From Aquarana catesbeiana (lineage: Eukaryota > Chordata > Amphibia > Anura > Ranidae): a stretch of DNA of 64,000 nt. Positions 10,897-21,550 of this stretch are shown here, piece after piece. Where the stretch lies: the NCBI RefSeq assembly GCF_042186555.1, contig NC_133332.1, positions 123,381,375 to 123,445,374 of the forward strand, given 5' to 3'. Made by a program: the position numbers and the translations under genes. The notes under the pieces are model-generated. The model made no database searches and was not told where the DNA came from. It saw nothing but the letters and a program-made list of their open reading frames with translations. Each line of letters begins with the position of its first letter. Position 1 is the stretch's first letter.

Positions 10897-11540
10897 GTTA
10901 AGATAAAAAGCCTTCTGTGTGCAGCAGCCCCCCTAATTCTTACCGGAGCCCCATCTCTGTCCAGCGATGTCCACGAGTGTCTCGACTGTCTGGAACTTAT
11001 CCGCCTGATTGGCTGAGATACAGCAGCGGCGCCATTGGCTACCGCTGCTGTCAATCAAAAACAATTAGCCAATCAGGTGAGGGGCCAAACCGCAGCTCTG
11101 TGTCTGAATGGACACACAGAGCTGCAGCTTGGCTTGGGTGCCCCCATAGCAAGCTGCTTGCTGTGGGGCCACTCAACAGGAGGGAGGGACCAGGGGCATC
11201 GAAAAAGGGACCAGAGAAGAGGAGGATCCTGTGCAAATTCATTGCAACAGAGCAGGTAAGTATAACATGTTTGTTTGTTTATAGAGAAAAAAATGAGACT
11301 TTACAATCACTTTAATGCATTCTCTGCATTAAGGTAAAAAACTATCTGTATACAGCTCCTTCTCAACCCCCTTTACTTACCTAAGCCCGATCTCGATCCA
11401 GCGATGTGCACAAGAGCAGAAGGTCTCTTGACTTGTATCCTCCTAATTGGCTCTGAAACAGCAGCACTGGCTCCTGCTGCTGTCATTCACAGCCAGTGAG
11501 AAGGAAGTGGTGGGGGGAGAAACAGATCAGGGCTCAGGAG
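10897..11540 (+). repeat. Two adjacent partial copies of an interspersed repeat
   Basis: The first copy (about 10897-11320) and the second (about 11321-11540) share ...CTTACC..GAGCCC..., ATCTC.ATCCAGCGATGT, a run on CTGATTGGCT/CTAATTGGCT, and GCTGCTGTCA. The first also holds a hairpin, AGCTCTGTGTC/GACACACAGAGCT, at about 11094-11123. Short open frames here are not supported as genes. Confidence 0.6.
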
Positions 11541-12260
11541 TGAGCATGAGTGTCCCTAATCGCAACAGGAAAAAATCTACTTGATTTAGCAAAATGTTCC
11601 CACTATGGACTTTTAGACATTTCACAAATGTTAGTTGTATGGCCTGAATACCGAGTCACTGACCAGGAGTAAAAATAGCTATAAACCTTTAGATTTCTCT
11701 TGTTCAGCCTATAAACTGAGTAAAAGAAATCAATTGATCCCCATACACACCAAACAGTGTGGATGAAGAAATATTCCCTGCTGGCTATTCAGTTGAGTAG
11801 CTGGTGGGACTTGCAGCTGCTGAATACCTAAACAATGACAACATCTGATTGAATGCAGTCACTGCTTGGCTTCCAATGTTCAACCTGGCTCCTTCAACAA
11901 AAGTCGATTAAAAAATTACTTTTGTAAATCTGGGAGGTATAGACAAGGCTAAGTAAAAAGGCAGCAAAATCAATATACCTGAAATGCATACTCGCTGTGG
12001 GTCAATTGGGTTAAATTACTAAAGGTAAATAACTTTACAAGGGAAGTTGCATTTTTCAAGTGAATTTTCCCCAGAGCTTAGTGATTGAGGGGAAGCTCTG
12101 CTGACTCACATGAGCAAATCATGTGCAAGTAAAAATTTTGTTTTTTTTTCCCTTGCACGGGCAGTTGGATATTCTGTGCAAAGTGATATTCAGCTTTAAT
12201 AAATTAACTTCATTGTATCCAAAAATATTAAAATATGACAGAAACCTGGCAATCCTATAA
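11541..12260. other. Unassigned AT-rich sequence
   Basis: No open frame with recognisable motifs and no obvious terminal repeats. Confidence 0.5.
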
Positions 12261-12560
12261 GGAGAGGTTAGTTATTATAGCCTATCCTGTTTCCTCAAGA
12301 TTTACAGTACATAAAATTATAACGTGGAACTCCTGTCAAGCTTTTATTGCTGGCTGTTTTCCCACTGAAGAGATTCGTCCTCTCTATTTGTTCTGGTGAC
12401 TGAGACAGGAAGTGATGGGAAATCCAAAGTTGTTTAAGTTAAGGGCAAATCTTCCAATTGGGTCAACTGTTTCAGTGGGAACTATCTAGGATAAATTGCG
12501 CTCACTTCTTGTTGCTTCCCTGGGGTAAGAGGTAAAAGGATATCTCCCCAACAGGACATA
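12261..12560 (+). repeat. Interspersed repeat, related copy at 21316-21550
   Basis: Both copies read through GAG(A/T)(G/A)GGTTAGT(T/A)AT, CTCAAGATTT, GGTGACTGAGA, AAGTGATGG, and GGTCAACTG(T/C)TTCAG in the same order. The class is unknown. Confidence 0.65.
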
Positions 12561-12625
12561 GACAGCACAGCAAAAAATTTAAAGTACATGTAAACCTTAA
12601 GAATGATCCGTTCAAAATCTTTATT

Positions 12626-13178
12626 GCTTGGTACTCTTGCTTTATTGACGATCTGATTTTGGTGTGGAGAGGTCCGGTCCCTGAAATAGAACCATTAATT
12701 TTGTATTTAAATAATAATCACCTAAATCTCGAATGTACATGTAATTACCACTCTGAAAGGATAGATTATTTGGATTTGACGTTGAACGGGCACACAGAGT
12801 GGCAAAATTACAACTACAACATACAGAAAACAATGTACTGGCAACTCCCTATTACTCGCTTCCCGCTGTCACCACACACACACACAATTAAATTATTACC
12901 AATGGGGGAATTTGTCAGAGTGAGAAGAAACTGCTCCACACAAATTTTTTTTCTTTAGGTGTGTGGCAGTATTTCTGACAGATTGAGAGAGTGGGGATAT
13001 AGCGAACAATTGATTAATAGTGGTAGGACCTTAGCTATACAAAAGGATCAAGACAGTTTGATTAAACTTTGATCGTTAGGTCCTAAAACTAAAAAAACAA
13101 TCTCAATATCACAAAAAAGTCCAATTTGTGACAACTTATTCTACACAATACAATCAAATAGTTAATATCATTAAGTGA
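12626..13178 (+). pseudogene. PLE3 reverse-transcriptase remnant (palm motif C, thumb, linker)
   Basis: Reading from WYSCFIDDLILVWRG, it shows motif C (FIDD), YLDLTL, and the thumb LLPMGEFVRVRRNCS. A TAG at about 12956-12958 follows, then in the same frame comes the PLE linker (LREWGYSEQLINSGRTLAIQ), another stop, and in a shifted frame an FVTTYSTQ block. Nothing beyond about 13178 reads as Cys motif or GIY-YIG, so the C-terminus is lost. The sequence differs from PLE1 and PLE2 (VRVRRNCS, not LRLRRNCS), so it is a separate family. Non-functional. Confidence 0.85.
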
Positions 13179-13619
13179 TGCCTTCCAATAAAAAGACCAG
13201 TAAAAGGGGTGACACATATCACATTTTGCTCCAATGTGAGGTTTGGTGGATCGACGCGCTCAGCACCAGGGTCCTGCATGGCTTAAATAACAGAATGGAT
13301 ACCAACCTTTTTTTTTAATAAAAAACAACCTTTATTTATATATTCCAATATTTAGTTGATAATTATACTATATGTGATATTCTATATGACATACAGTATG
13401 TTTGACATTCATGCCAACTGACATTTTATGGAGACATGAAGTTGCACATATATTTTTATTGTATTCCAGTCATCTGTTGTATATAGGATCTTTGACTTCC
13501 ATGTTTTCATCCCCATTTGTTACCTATTATTCTAATTGTTTTAATCAAGTCAATACCGCCTTCTGTGTTCAGGTGGGCTGTACCATTATATATTAGATTT
13601 TATTTCACATTTTTGTATG

Positions 13620-13651
13620 CTATGAGAAAGGCTTCACCTGAAATGCATTAG
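13620..13651 (+). ncRNA. Decayed hammerhead-like motif of PLE3
   Basis: CTATGAGA, AGG-CTTCA-CCT as stem II, GAAA, then a palindromic ATGCAT stem III followed by TA. The core CTGATGA is altered. AATAAA follows about 40 bp downstream. Confidence 0.45.
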
Positions 13652-13759
13652 TAATTTATGGATCCTGTATCTACCATTGTGTACCAATAAAGAACATACA
13701 CGAAGAAGAAATCAAGTTGCCTGTTATATCTTTATATCTTTAAGAACTCAAGAATGATC

Positions 13760-13985
13760 TTCTGGTATTTTCTCCTCTTTTCTCTGTTAAAAAATTTCCG
13801 TAAGCCTAAAAAATACCTGAGCTTTTCTGAGTCCAGATATTTCCAGTCTCAATGAGTCTTCCAAACTCTTATCATGGATTAAAGAACAATTAGGTATTTA
13901 AATTGTGGAGATGAGGAGATTTTGAAGGATTTAGTATTTTAATGCAGAACTCTAGCCAAAATTAGCAAGATAAAAATGAATAGCC
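13760..13985. other. Unassigned spacer
   Basis: No ORF or repeat ends recognised. Confidence 0.5.
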
Positions 13986-14511
13986 ACCGTATTTATCGGC
14001 GTATAACACACACAGGTGTATAACACGCACATTCATTTTAAGAGGGAAGTTTCAGGAAAAAAACAAACATTTTAAATAAGGAACTTTGGAGCAAAATAAG
14101 GGTCAGTGCCCATCTGCAGCCTCATCAATCCACATCAATGCAGCCTCACGATTGCCTTCAATGCAGCAGCCTCACCATTGCCATCAGTGCAGCCTGACTG
14201 ACGTCCACCTGCAGCCTAGAGGGGACAGGGAGGGGGCGGGACGAGCGCCGACAGATTACATACAAAGAGAATCTCCTATGATAGACAGAACAGTGGTCCA
14301 ATGGCGGCCCAGAAGACAGGACTTCCTATTACAGAGGCTGCCAAGTAAACAGGAGATTCTCGCTGTATGTAATCTGACAGCGCTCGTCCGGCCCCCCTCC
14401 TTGTCCCCTCCGAGGCAGCTAAATTTGAAGTATTGGCGTATAACACGCACATGCTATTTGCACCCGATTTTCATGGTAAAAAAGTGAGTGTTATACGCCA
14501 ATAAATACAGT
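13986..14511. mobile_element. MITE with 24-bp terminal inverted repeats and an inner palindrome
   Basis: The left end, ACCGTATTTATCGGCGTATA at 13986, mirrors the right end ...TATACGCCAATAAATACAGT at 14511. An inner inverted repeat pairs about 14230-14275 (GGACGAGCGC...ATTACATAC) with 14355-14400 (GTATGTAATC...GCGCTCGTCC). Imperfect short tandem units with GCAGCCTCA lie at 14115-14200. There is no transposase; the superfamily is not identified. Confidence 0.8.
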
Positions 14512-14840
14512 AATTAAAATTTCACTTTCAATTACCCCGGCAGTACTTATTTTCTGCCACCAGATGCCCTAAATCCGATGGCCAGCATCATTTAACCAAC
14601 TTCATCTGAGCACAGGCTGTCCTGGACCTGCCCAAGCATGTGACTGTACAGTGAAAGGAAATGCAAAACAATGATGAACAGTGATCAGAATGGTTCTTGT
14701 CAGAACAGGAAGTGATTAACGCTTTGTACTGCTTATTTCTCTAACATGGCAGCCCTGCTGTACAGGGACTGCAGGAGGCTGATATTGGTTCATATTTAGA
14801 TACTTACTGCTTGCATTTCAAAAATACAATAAATCATGAA
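14512..14840. other. Unassigned spacer
   Basis: Non-coding; no repeat structure recognised. Confidence 0.5.
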
Positions 14841-16008
14841 TTAGCCGCTTGCTGACTGTCTCACGCCGATATACGTCAGCAGAATGACACGGTTGGACAA
14901 AACAACGTATGGGTACATTGTTCCCTTTAAGCACCGCAGGGGACCCGATACGCATGGCCGGCAGGTGCATTTGCCGCTGGCCACGAGCGATCGTGGGCAC
15001 GAGAGCCAGCGCAGGGATTTGTGTGTTTAACACAAATCCCTGTTCTGTCAGGGGAGAGGAGACATATTGTTTGTTCCTACTAAGTAAGAACAACGATATG
15101 TCTCCTCCCCCAGTCAGTCCTATCCCCATACAGTTAGAACACATCCAGGGAACACACATTTATTCCCTTGATCACCCTCTAGTGTTAACCCCTTCCCTAC
15201 CAGTGACATTTACACAGTAATCAGTGCATTTTTATAGCTCTGATCACTGTATAAAGGTCAATGGTCCCAAAAATGTGTCAAAAGTTTCCGTTCTATCCGC
15301 CACAATGTTGCAGTACTGCTAAAAATCGCAGATCTCCGCCATTACTAGTAAAAATATGATAAAAATGCCATAAATCTTTCCCATAGTTTGTAGACGCTAT
15401 AACATAGATACCGACAAGCCTAACATGGGAAGGGCATCCTGGAGTGAATCTGCGACAAGATCCTGGTCTGCCCGAGACCTAGACACACATATCATCCACT
15501 TGAAAGAAACCAATCGTCACATGGAGGATCTGGACAATCGAGGGAGACGATAAACCTTATTTATTAAATATAATAAAATGCCATAATTCTTTCCCATAGT
15601 TTATAAAAGGTATAACTTTTGCGCAAACCAATCAATATACGCTTATTATGATTTTTTTTTTTTTTTTACCAAAAATATGTAGTAGAATATATATTGGTCT
15701 AAAATGATGAAGAAATGTGTTTTTAAAAACATTTTTGGGATATTTATTATAGCAAAAAGTAAAAAAAAATATTGTTTTTTTTTCAAAATTGTCACTTTTT
15801 TTTGTTTATAGCACAAAAAATAAAAACCACAGAGGTGATCAAATACCACCAAAAGAAAACTCTATTTATGGGAAAAAAAGGATGCAAATTTTGTTTGGGT
15901 ACAGCATAGCATGGCTGTGTAATTGTCAGTTAAAATGACGCAGTGCCAAATTGTAAAAAGTGCTCTGGTCAGGAAGGGGGTAAAATCTTCCGGGGCTGAA
16001 GTGGTTAA
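14841..16008 (+). mobile_element. Full-length member of the TTAA-ended MITE family, carrying an L1 fragment
   Basis: Begins TTAGCCGCTTGC (a decayed TTAACCACTTGC) and ends GAAGTGGTTAA at 16008. The internal blocks are shared with the copies at 10585, 16059 and 57685. The 15399-15556 segment is foreign L1 ORF1 sequence; MITE sequence resumes on the far side with a partly repeated ATAATTCTTTCCCATAGTTT block. Non-coding. Confidence 0.72.
15399..15556 (+). pseudogene. L1 ORF1 fragment inside the MITE
   Basis: Reads in one frame as DKPNMGRASWSESATRSWSA, then a coiled-coil-like stretch ending HMEDLDNRGRR and a stop. EDLDNRGRR is the typical junction into the L1 ORF1p RNA-binding domain. The first part is nearly the same as 16759-16850, the 5' part of the larger L1 remnant, so both derive from one L1 family. 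Confidence 0.65.
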
Positions 16009-16058
16009 AGGTTCAAAGTTGCTTAAAGTGGAGCTCCACCCAAAAGGGGAAGTTCCGC

Positions 16059-16670
16059 TTTAACCGCTTGCCGACCCCCCCACATATATGTACTGCGGAA
16101 CGACGGGTCCTACAGGCAGACTCACGTACAGGTACATGATTCTGCCACTGGTGTCCAGCTCCTGCTGTGTCCAATCGATGTCCACCAGGACCTGCCGATC
16201 ATTCCCAACAGAGGGGGAATGGTGGTCTGCCTATGTAAATAAGGCAACGGCAAAGCAGGAACATGGATCTCTGTCTTCCCACAGTACAAGCACCCCCCAC
16301 ACAGTTAGCAAGCACTCCCTAGGGACACTTTTAAGCCTTTGATCACCCCTGTTAACCCCTTCCCTGCCAGTATAATTATTACAATAACAGTGCATATTTT
16401 TTTTTAGCACTGATCACTGTATTAGTGTCACTGGTCCCCAAAAAGTGTCACTTACTTTCTGATTTGTCTGCCACAATGTTGCAGTCCCACTATAAGTCAT
16501 TGATCACCACCATTACTAGTAAAAAAAAAAACAAAAAAACTAAAAATTCCATAAAAATATCCCATTATTTGTAGATGCTATAAGTTTTGCGCAAACCAAT
16601 CAATATACACTTACTGGGATTTTTTTCACCAAAAACACGTAGCAGAATACATATTGGCCTAAATTATTGA
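16059..16670 (+). mobile_element. TTAA-ended MITE, cut by the L1 remnant
   Basis: TTAACCGCTTGCCGACC at 16059 starts another member of the family. It runs in parallel with 14841-15700 through CACTGATCACTGTAT, GTCCC.AAAA.TGTCA, GCCACAATGTTGCAGT and ACGTAGCAGAATACAT, then breaks off at about 16670, where L1-like sequence begins. It sits inside a GTGGAGCTCCACCC / GGGGAAGTTCCGC inverted pair. Confidence 0.68.
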
Positions 16671-16755
16671 AGAAGAGTCGTGACTTGGTCCCGTTCTCAG
16701 ATGGATGCTTAATCTCAGAGCTCCCATTCCCTGAAGTCCTGCAATCTTCACAAGC

Positions 16756-17324
16756 ATAGATACCGACAAGCCTAATATGGGGAGGACATCCCGGAGTGCC
16801 TCTGCAACAAGATCCTGGTCTGCCCGAGACCTAGAACCACATACCATCCACTTCAGCCAACTCTCACATTCAATCATCGCCATATTTAATGACCTCCTTG
16901 GGAGACCCCCTGCTCCCCCGATCTTCATGGAGCGCCTCCATAGAGCACTGCATCTGAGGGGAAGAGACACAGACCCACCAAGGGATGTGGTCTGCTGCCT
17001 CACTGACTGTCCCATAAAAGAGGAAATCCTTCGCAAAGCCAGATGCCGCAATCACCTAACATTCCAAGGCACTGAGGTGAAGATTTATCAGGATCTATCA
17101 AACATCACCCTACAATGCAGAAGGGAATTATGGCCTTTACTTGACGAGCTATGGTCCGACATTTAACATACCACTGTAAATTCCCTTTCTGCCTGTCGGT
17201 AACAGACCAAGGTCGCACAGACAATCTCAGAGTGCCTGAAGTTTTGGAGCACTTCTGCACCACCTTGAACATCCTAATAATTGACCTGCCTGACTGGTAT
17301 AGCGATTTTCGCTTATACCGCTGA
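16756..17324 (+). pseudogene. L1 ORF1 (RNA-binding protein) remnant
   Basis: Open from about 16756 to a stop at 17166. It holds AIFNDLLGRPPAPPIFMERLHRALHLRGRD..., PPRDVVCCLTDCPIKEEILRKA and IYQDLSNITLQCRRELWPLLD, the RRM-like and C-terminal domains of L1 ORF1p. After a frame slip the C-terminus continues (KFPFCLSVTDQGRTDNLRVP ... LPDWYSDFRLYR) to a stop at 17322-17324. In the family this protein binds L1 RNA as a trimer and acts as a chaperone. The N-terminal coiled coil is poorly preserved here. Confidence 0.8.
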
Positions 17325-19677
17325 GTAGAGCCACCTCCACCTCCATGGAAGGCATCAATGAAGCACACAACTTCAGTATTAGGCGTCGCCGCATCCACCC
17401 TGCAACATCATCGCCAACAAAGGCCTTTGGTTCACCAAGAAACAACAGCCCCACAGCCTCGCCAGTTCACCACAAAGCATGCCACTCATAACAAGGTACT
17501 GTTATTTCTATATTTCCCTTTTTTCTTTTTACATGACACAAACCCTAACCATCTCCCTACCAAACTGTATTTACCGAAGATAACCACAGCACGCCCCACC
17601 TAACCTTTTGCATGTATCTACTGTAACTTAGCCTTATACGGTAATCTCCCATTCTATCCCAGGGGTAAACCTGCCCACTAAACCATTCAAAATACCAGCA
17701 CCACTACCCAGGCCACAACTGAACTACGGACAATAACCCCCGCAACTGAAACCATAAAAGGCTATAAAAACCTGAATAGAACACTTTATCTACCCTCTTT
17801 ACAGTTATGTCCTCTCCCCGCCATTCTCATTTGGCTCACGATGCTGATCCGCCATCCCACAGGGATTTCTGACCTCCTACATATGGCCATCTATTCTGAC
17901 ATTGGCTTCAACGCAGATGAATGAACTGGATCCATATGCAACTCAAAAAAGTGAACCTCACATACATTTCACATGAAAAAAGGCAGATAAACCCTTTGGA
18001 TTAAAACTTAAAGGAACACAACAAACAACCTGAACTAACTCACATGAGACTGCATAACAGAACTATAAAATCTCAATTCCATCAAAAGAAGAACCTCAAC
18101 ACAGTCCATTACTGCCACCCACAGCTTTATAAAACAACCCCTTTCCTCTCCACCATGGAAACTTAAACTTTCCAAATTTCCAATCTCAAAAACCACATAT
18201 GGAACCAAAAGCATTGATGGATAGAACAATCGCAGCTCACGGACTGTTTCAACATCAGAATATGATATTCTCTCAATCCAACATGGAAATAGTAATGTGA
18301 TTACCATAACATCTTCATTGAGATTGGGCTTCAGGTAGCGTGTTGAGAAAACTGTCTGTTTTTTCCATTGCATCCCTAATACTCATAATCGTATTGCTCT
18401 ACACTTTCCCCTTCCATTAACCTTCTCACCAATTATCTTATCAATTACCCACCATCCACCCCTCCCTACTCTCACCTTTTACCTTGCTTTCCCACACCCT
18501 AAACCTTAACTACTTGCTGGTTTTCTTATTCAAATATATTCCACCCTAGTTACATTACTTCCCTCAAGGAGATAAATTATCAACCCATGAACAATCGATT
18601 ACTAACTGTAAGATTACCTACTGTTTTTCTAGAGAAACCTAGCAATATCCTTGCTATAGGAGACTACAGATAATTCATGTTTTCAGTTGTTCTTGCATGT
18701 TTCCTATGGTACAAGTGAAATTGACAGTCAAAGGCGATATATGCTAAACCCAACACTAAATTACTGCAATTTTCCCATGACTGTTTCAATCTAATCCCCT
18801 ATGCATGTAAACCATGCTACCTCACTTATTTTACACTAGAACAACCAACTTATAACTTGGAACAATCACCTGTTTTTTAGATATTCACCCATTGGACTAC
18901 AAATTTGATATCCTCATCAAACTTGCTCAATCTGCATGAACATTCCTTGATCGTTGCGGCTGTTGGTATTGAATTTGTGTCATGTAAAACATCAGTTAAA
19001 ATGTTTGAAACTGTTTTATAATGCATTAAATGCACTAGGTAAAACACCTTTCATTTTTTTCCTTTTCTGAATCCTGGACTACTACTATATTATAGATCAT
19101 CCTTAAACTATTCATGGTAAAAACTGACCATAGGTATATTAAAACTAACACCCAAACTGTCCACCCTCCATTATAGGAGAATAATGCCTTCCCTCAACAC
19201 TATCACCTGATTTAGCTGACAGAGAGGAGGCTATATAGGAGGGGCATTTGCCCATGGTCCCCAACACCCCACTTTGCCCCATTGACCTCATAGGCACACA
19301 AAAATGTCTCCACTCGTAGACCGTTACCTTCTACCCTCACCCACAGTGGTCTCTGGCAGCTACCCTTAACCCTTTCTGGATCCCCCCTATAGAGTGGGAT
19401 TGCAGGTCCACACCTACATCCAGATTCTCTATTCCTTTAGCCAATAAACCTCCTGCATCCCTTTTCCCCCATGTCTCATAGCACACTCCCACTTTGCCAC
19501 ATAAGAACCCCCTTCTTACTCTAACCCATCTACTCCTTTCTAACTTCCTCTCTCTCTACCCCCCTCCACTCATCCCCCCCTTTTTTTCTCTTTCATTTAT
19601 TGTTTCGTCTTCCTCCACATCCGTCCTCTCTTGCTTCCTTTCTGCAGTACACAACTGGCAAATATCTGTCACTCTTT
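17325..19677. other. Non-coding interval between the L1#1 ORF remnants
   Basis: Pyrimidine-rich and AT-rich sequence with no supported frame. It is much longer than the 446-bp gap of the L1 at 29.7 kb, so it may hold other insertions that I could not delimit. Confidence 0.45.
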
Positions 19678-21318
19678 AATCACCATGTTAACCACTCAAA
19701 TTAATCTCTCTAAATACCAAAGGCCTAAATATACCAGAGAAATGTTCACAAACCCTCTCTAGCCTGCGTAGTATGCGGCCAGATATAGATTTCCTACAAG
19801 AAAGTCACTTTCACACTGGAGCTGTCCCAAAATTAGAAAACCATTTCTATCCCTGAAGCTTCCAATCTACTTCGCCAATCTCTAAATCAAAAGGAGTTTC
19901 TATCCTTATTTCCAAAAATATACCCCTCCAAATATCCGACACACTTATAGATGACCAGGGTACATTTTCCTTAAAGGCGCCCTAAAAGACAGACCTGTCA
20001 CATTGGCTAACACTCTTACCACTTCTCCCCTTAATTATTTCTCAAGACCAGGTAGGCTTCATACCCAGACACGAAGCCAAAGAAAATATGATCAAGATCA
20101 TTAACCTACACCACATGATGACACAAACTAAAAGGGCTTTTTTTTAACTCAAGACATGGAGAAGGCATTTCACAGGGTGGCATGGGACTATATGGGAGCA
20201 GTACTAAAAGCCTTCGGAGTGGGTGCACACATGCTTATTCTCATCCTATCCCTATATGCACACCCCCCAGCCAGAGTCCGAGTCAACAACACTCTATCGA
20301 ATACCTTCCCCATCTGCAATGGGACAAGACAGGGCTTCCCCCTGTCCCCTTTTCTTTTTGTACTCACCCTGGAACCATTCCTCTGTAGTTTAAGACTTAA
20401 CCCAAATATCCAAGGGATCTAGACAGCTAACAAAGATTTCAAACTCGCTGCTTTCACAGATGATATCTTATTATTTCTCTCTAAACCACTTTCTATGATA
20501 CCAGTTCTCCTAGTGGAATTCCAACACTTTCATCTGCTTTCTAATGTTAAGATCAATTTTGCCAAATCCTTTGCTCTTAACATATCCCTATCACAGCATC
20601 AAGTAGACCACTGCAAAGAAAACTTTTCCTTCCACTGGAAGCCTGACTCCATTACCCCCACCAAACACCCCTCCAAATTATCAGAATTATACAAGAAAAA
20701 GTATATACCAATCCTAAATAAGCTGTTATCTGACCTCAGAAACTGGAACAAGCCGATTATTTCCTGGTTTGGCAGAGCAGCGATATTGAAAATGAATGCT
20801 CTCCGATGACTACTTTACATTATGCAGACAATACCCATACCTCCTTCAAAACATAAAAATGCATGCTCTAGATTCCTTTGGAGTGAACGTAAACCCAGGA
20901 TCATATATTACAATTGTGCTACACATAACTTGCTCTACCAAAACATCTAGGTGGGGTAGGCCTACCAGACCTACTAAATTACTACAAAGCTATCCACCTC
21001 TCAAGAATAATTGACTGGAACGTCCATGACTCCTACAAAGACTGGGTCTCTTTAGAAGCATCATTCATGGTCCTCCCCTTCAAGTCACTACCGTGGATAC
21101 TAGAGTGCCACCAATATGCTCTCACCCATTAATTGGTCCCACCATTCAATGCTTTCGCAAAGTATGTGCTCACACCTCTTTATCGACTATCCTGGGCCTG
21201 CTAACCCCAATAAGAATGAACCCAGACTTCACCCCAGGTATGAACCACCAATTCATAAAAGAACATTGGTCGAAGGACCAAATCCTAGCCCACCACTTTT
21301 ATCTGGCAATTTTAAGGG
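19678..21318 (+). pseudogene. L1 ORF2 remnant (endonuclease start plus reverse transcriptase)
   Basis: The first 300 bp read, in broken frames, as the L1 AP endonuclease N-terminus (LNTKGLNIPEK..., MRPDIDFLQESHFH, SKGVSILISKN). A large internal deletion joins this to the RT: TQDMEKAFHRVAWDYM (motif A), GTRQGFPLSPFLFVLTLEP (motif B) and AAFTDDILLFLS (motif C, TDD for the usual ADD). Then come LLSNVKINFAKS and a thumb block with WFGRAAILKMNAL. Frames change at least at 20422 and 20812. It cannot encode a working enzyme. Confidence 0.82.
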
Positions 21319-21550
21319 AGTAGGTTAGTAATTGTAGCCTAGAGTCCTGCTTTCTCAAGATTTTACTGTATATGAATTGGTAACCAGGAATCTCTGTCAA
21401 ACTTTTATTACTGGCTTGTTTCCAAATGCGAAAACTCAGCTTCTTTATTTGTCTGGGTGACTGAGATAGAAAGTGATGGAAAATGCTAAATTTATCTCCA
21501 GAGGTAAGGGCAAATTCTCTAATGTGGTCAACTGCTTCAGGGAAAATGTG
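21316..21550 (+). repeat. Second copy of the repeat at 12261-12560
   Basis: Same order of blocks as the copy at 12261; it directly abuts the truncated L1. Confidence 0.65.

Larger units (their letters stand above)
12599..13759 (+). mobile_element. 5'-truncated third Penelope-like element (PLE3) with a possible 10-bp target duplication
   Basis: AAGAATGATC occurs at 12599-12608 and again at 13750-13759, bracketing an RT remnant and a hammerhead-like motif with downstream AATAAA (near 13687). The element appears 5'-truncated, beginning just before the RT motif C. The flanking repeat is short and could be chance. Confidence 0.6.
16671..21315 (+). mobile_element. Decayed L1-like LINE (L1#1)
   Basis: ORF1 remnant (16756-17324) and ORF2 remnant (19678-21318) lie in the expected order on the plus strand. 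They are separated by 2.3 kb of pyrimidine-rich non-coding DNA. Stops and frameshifts are throughout. The 3' end is missing: coding sequence stops where the repeat at 21316 starts. Confidence 0.75.

Noticed and set aside
14086..14487. 133-codon frame
   Set aside because: Lies wholly inside a TIR MITE and has no recognised domain.
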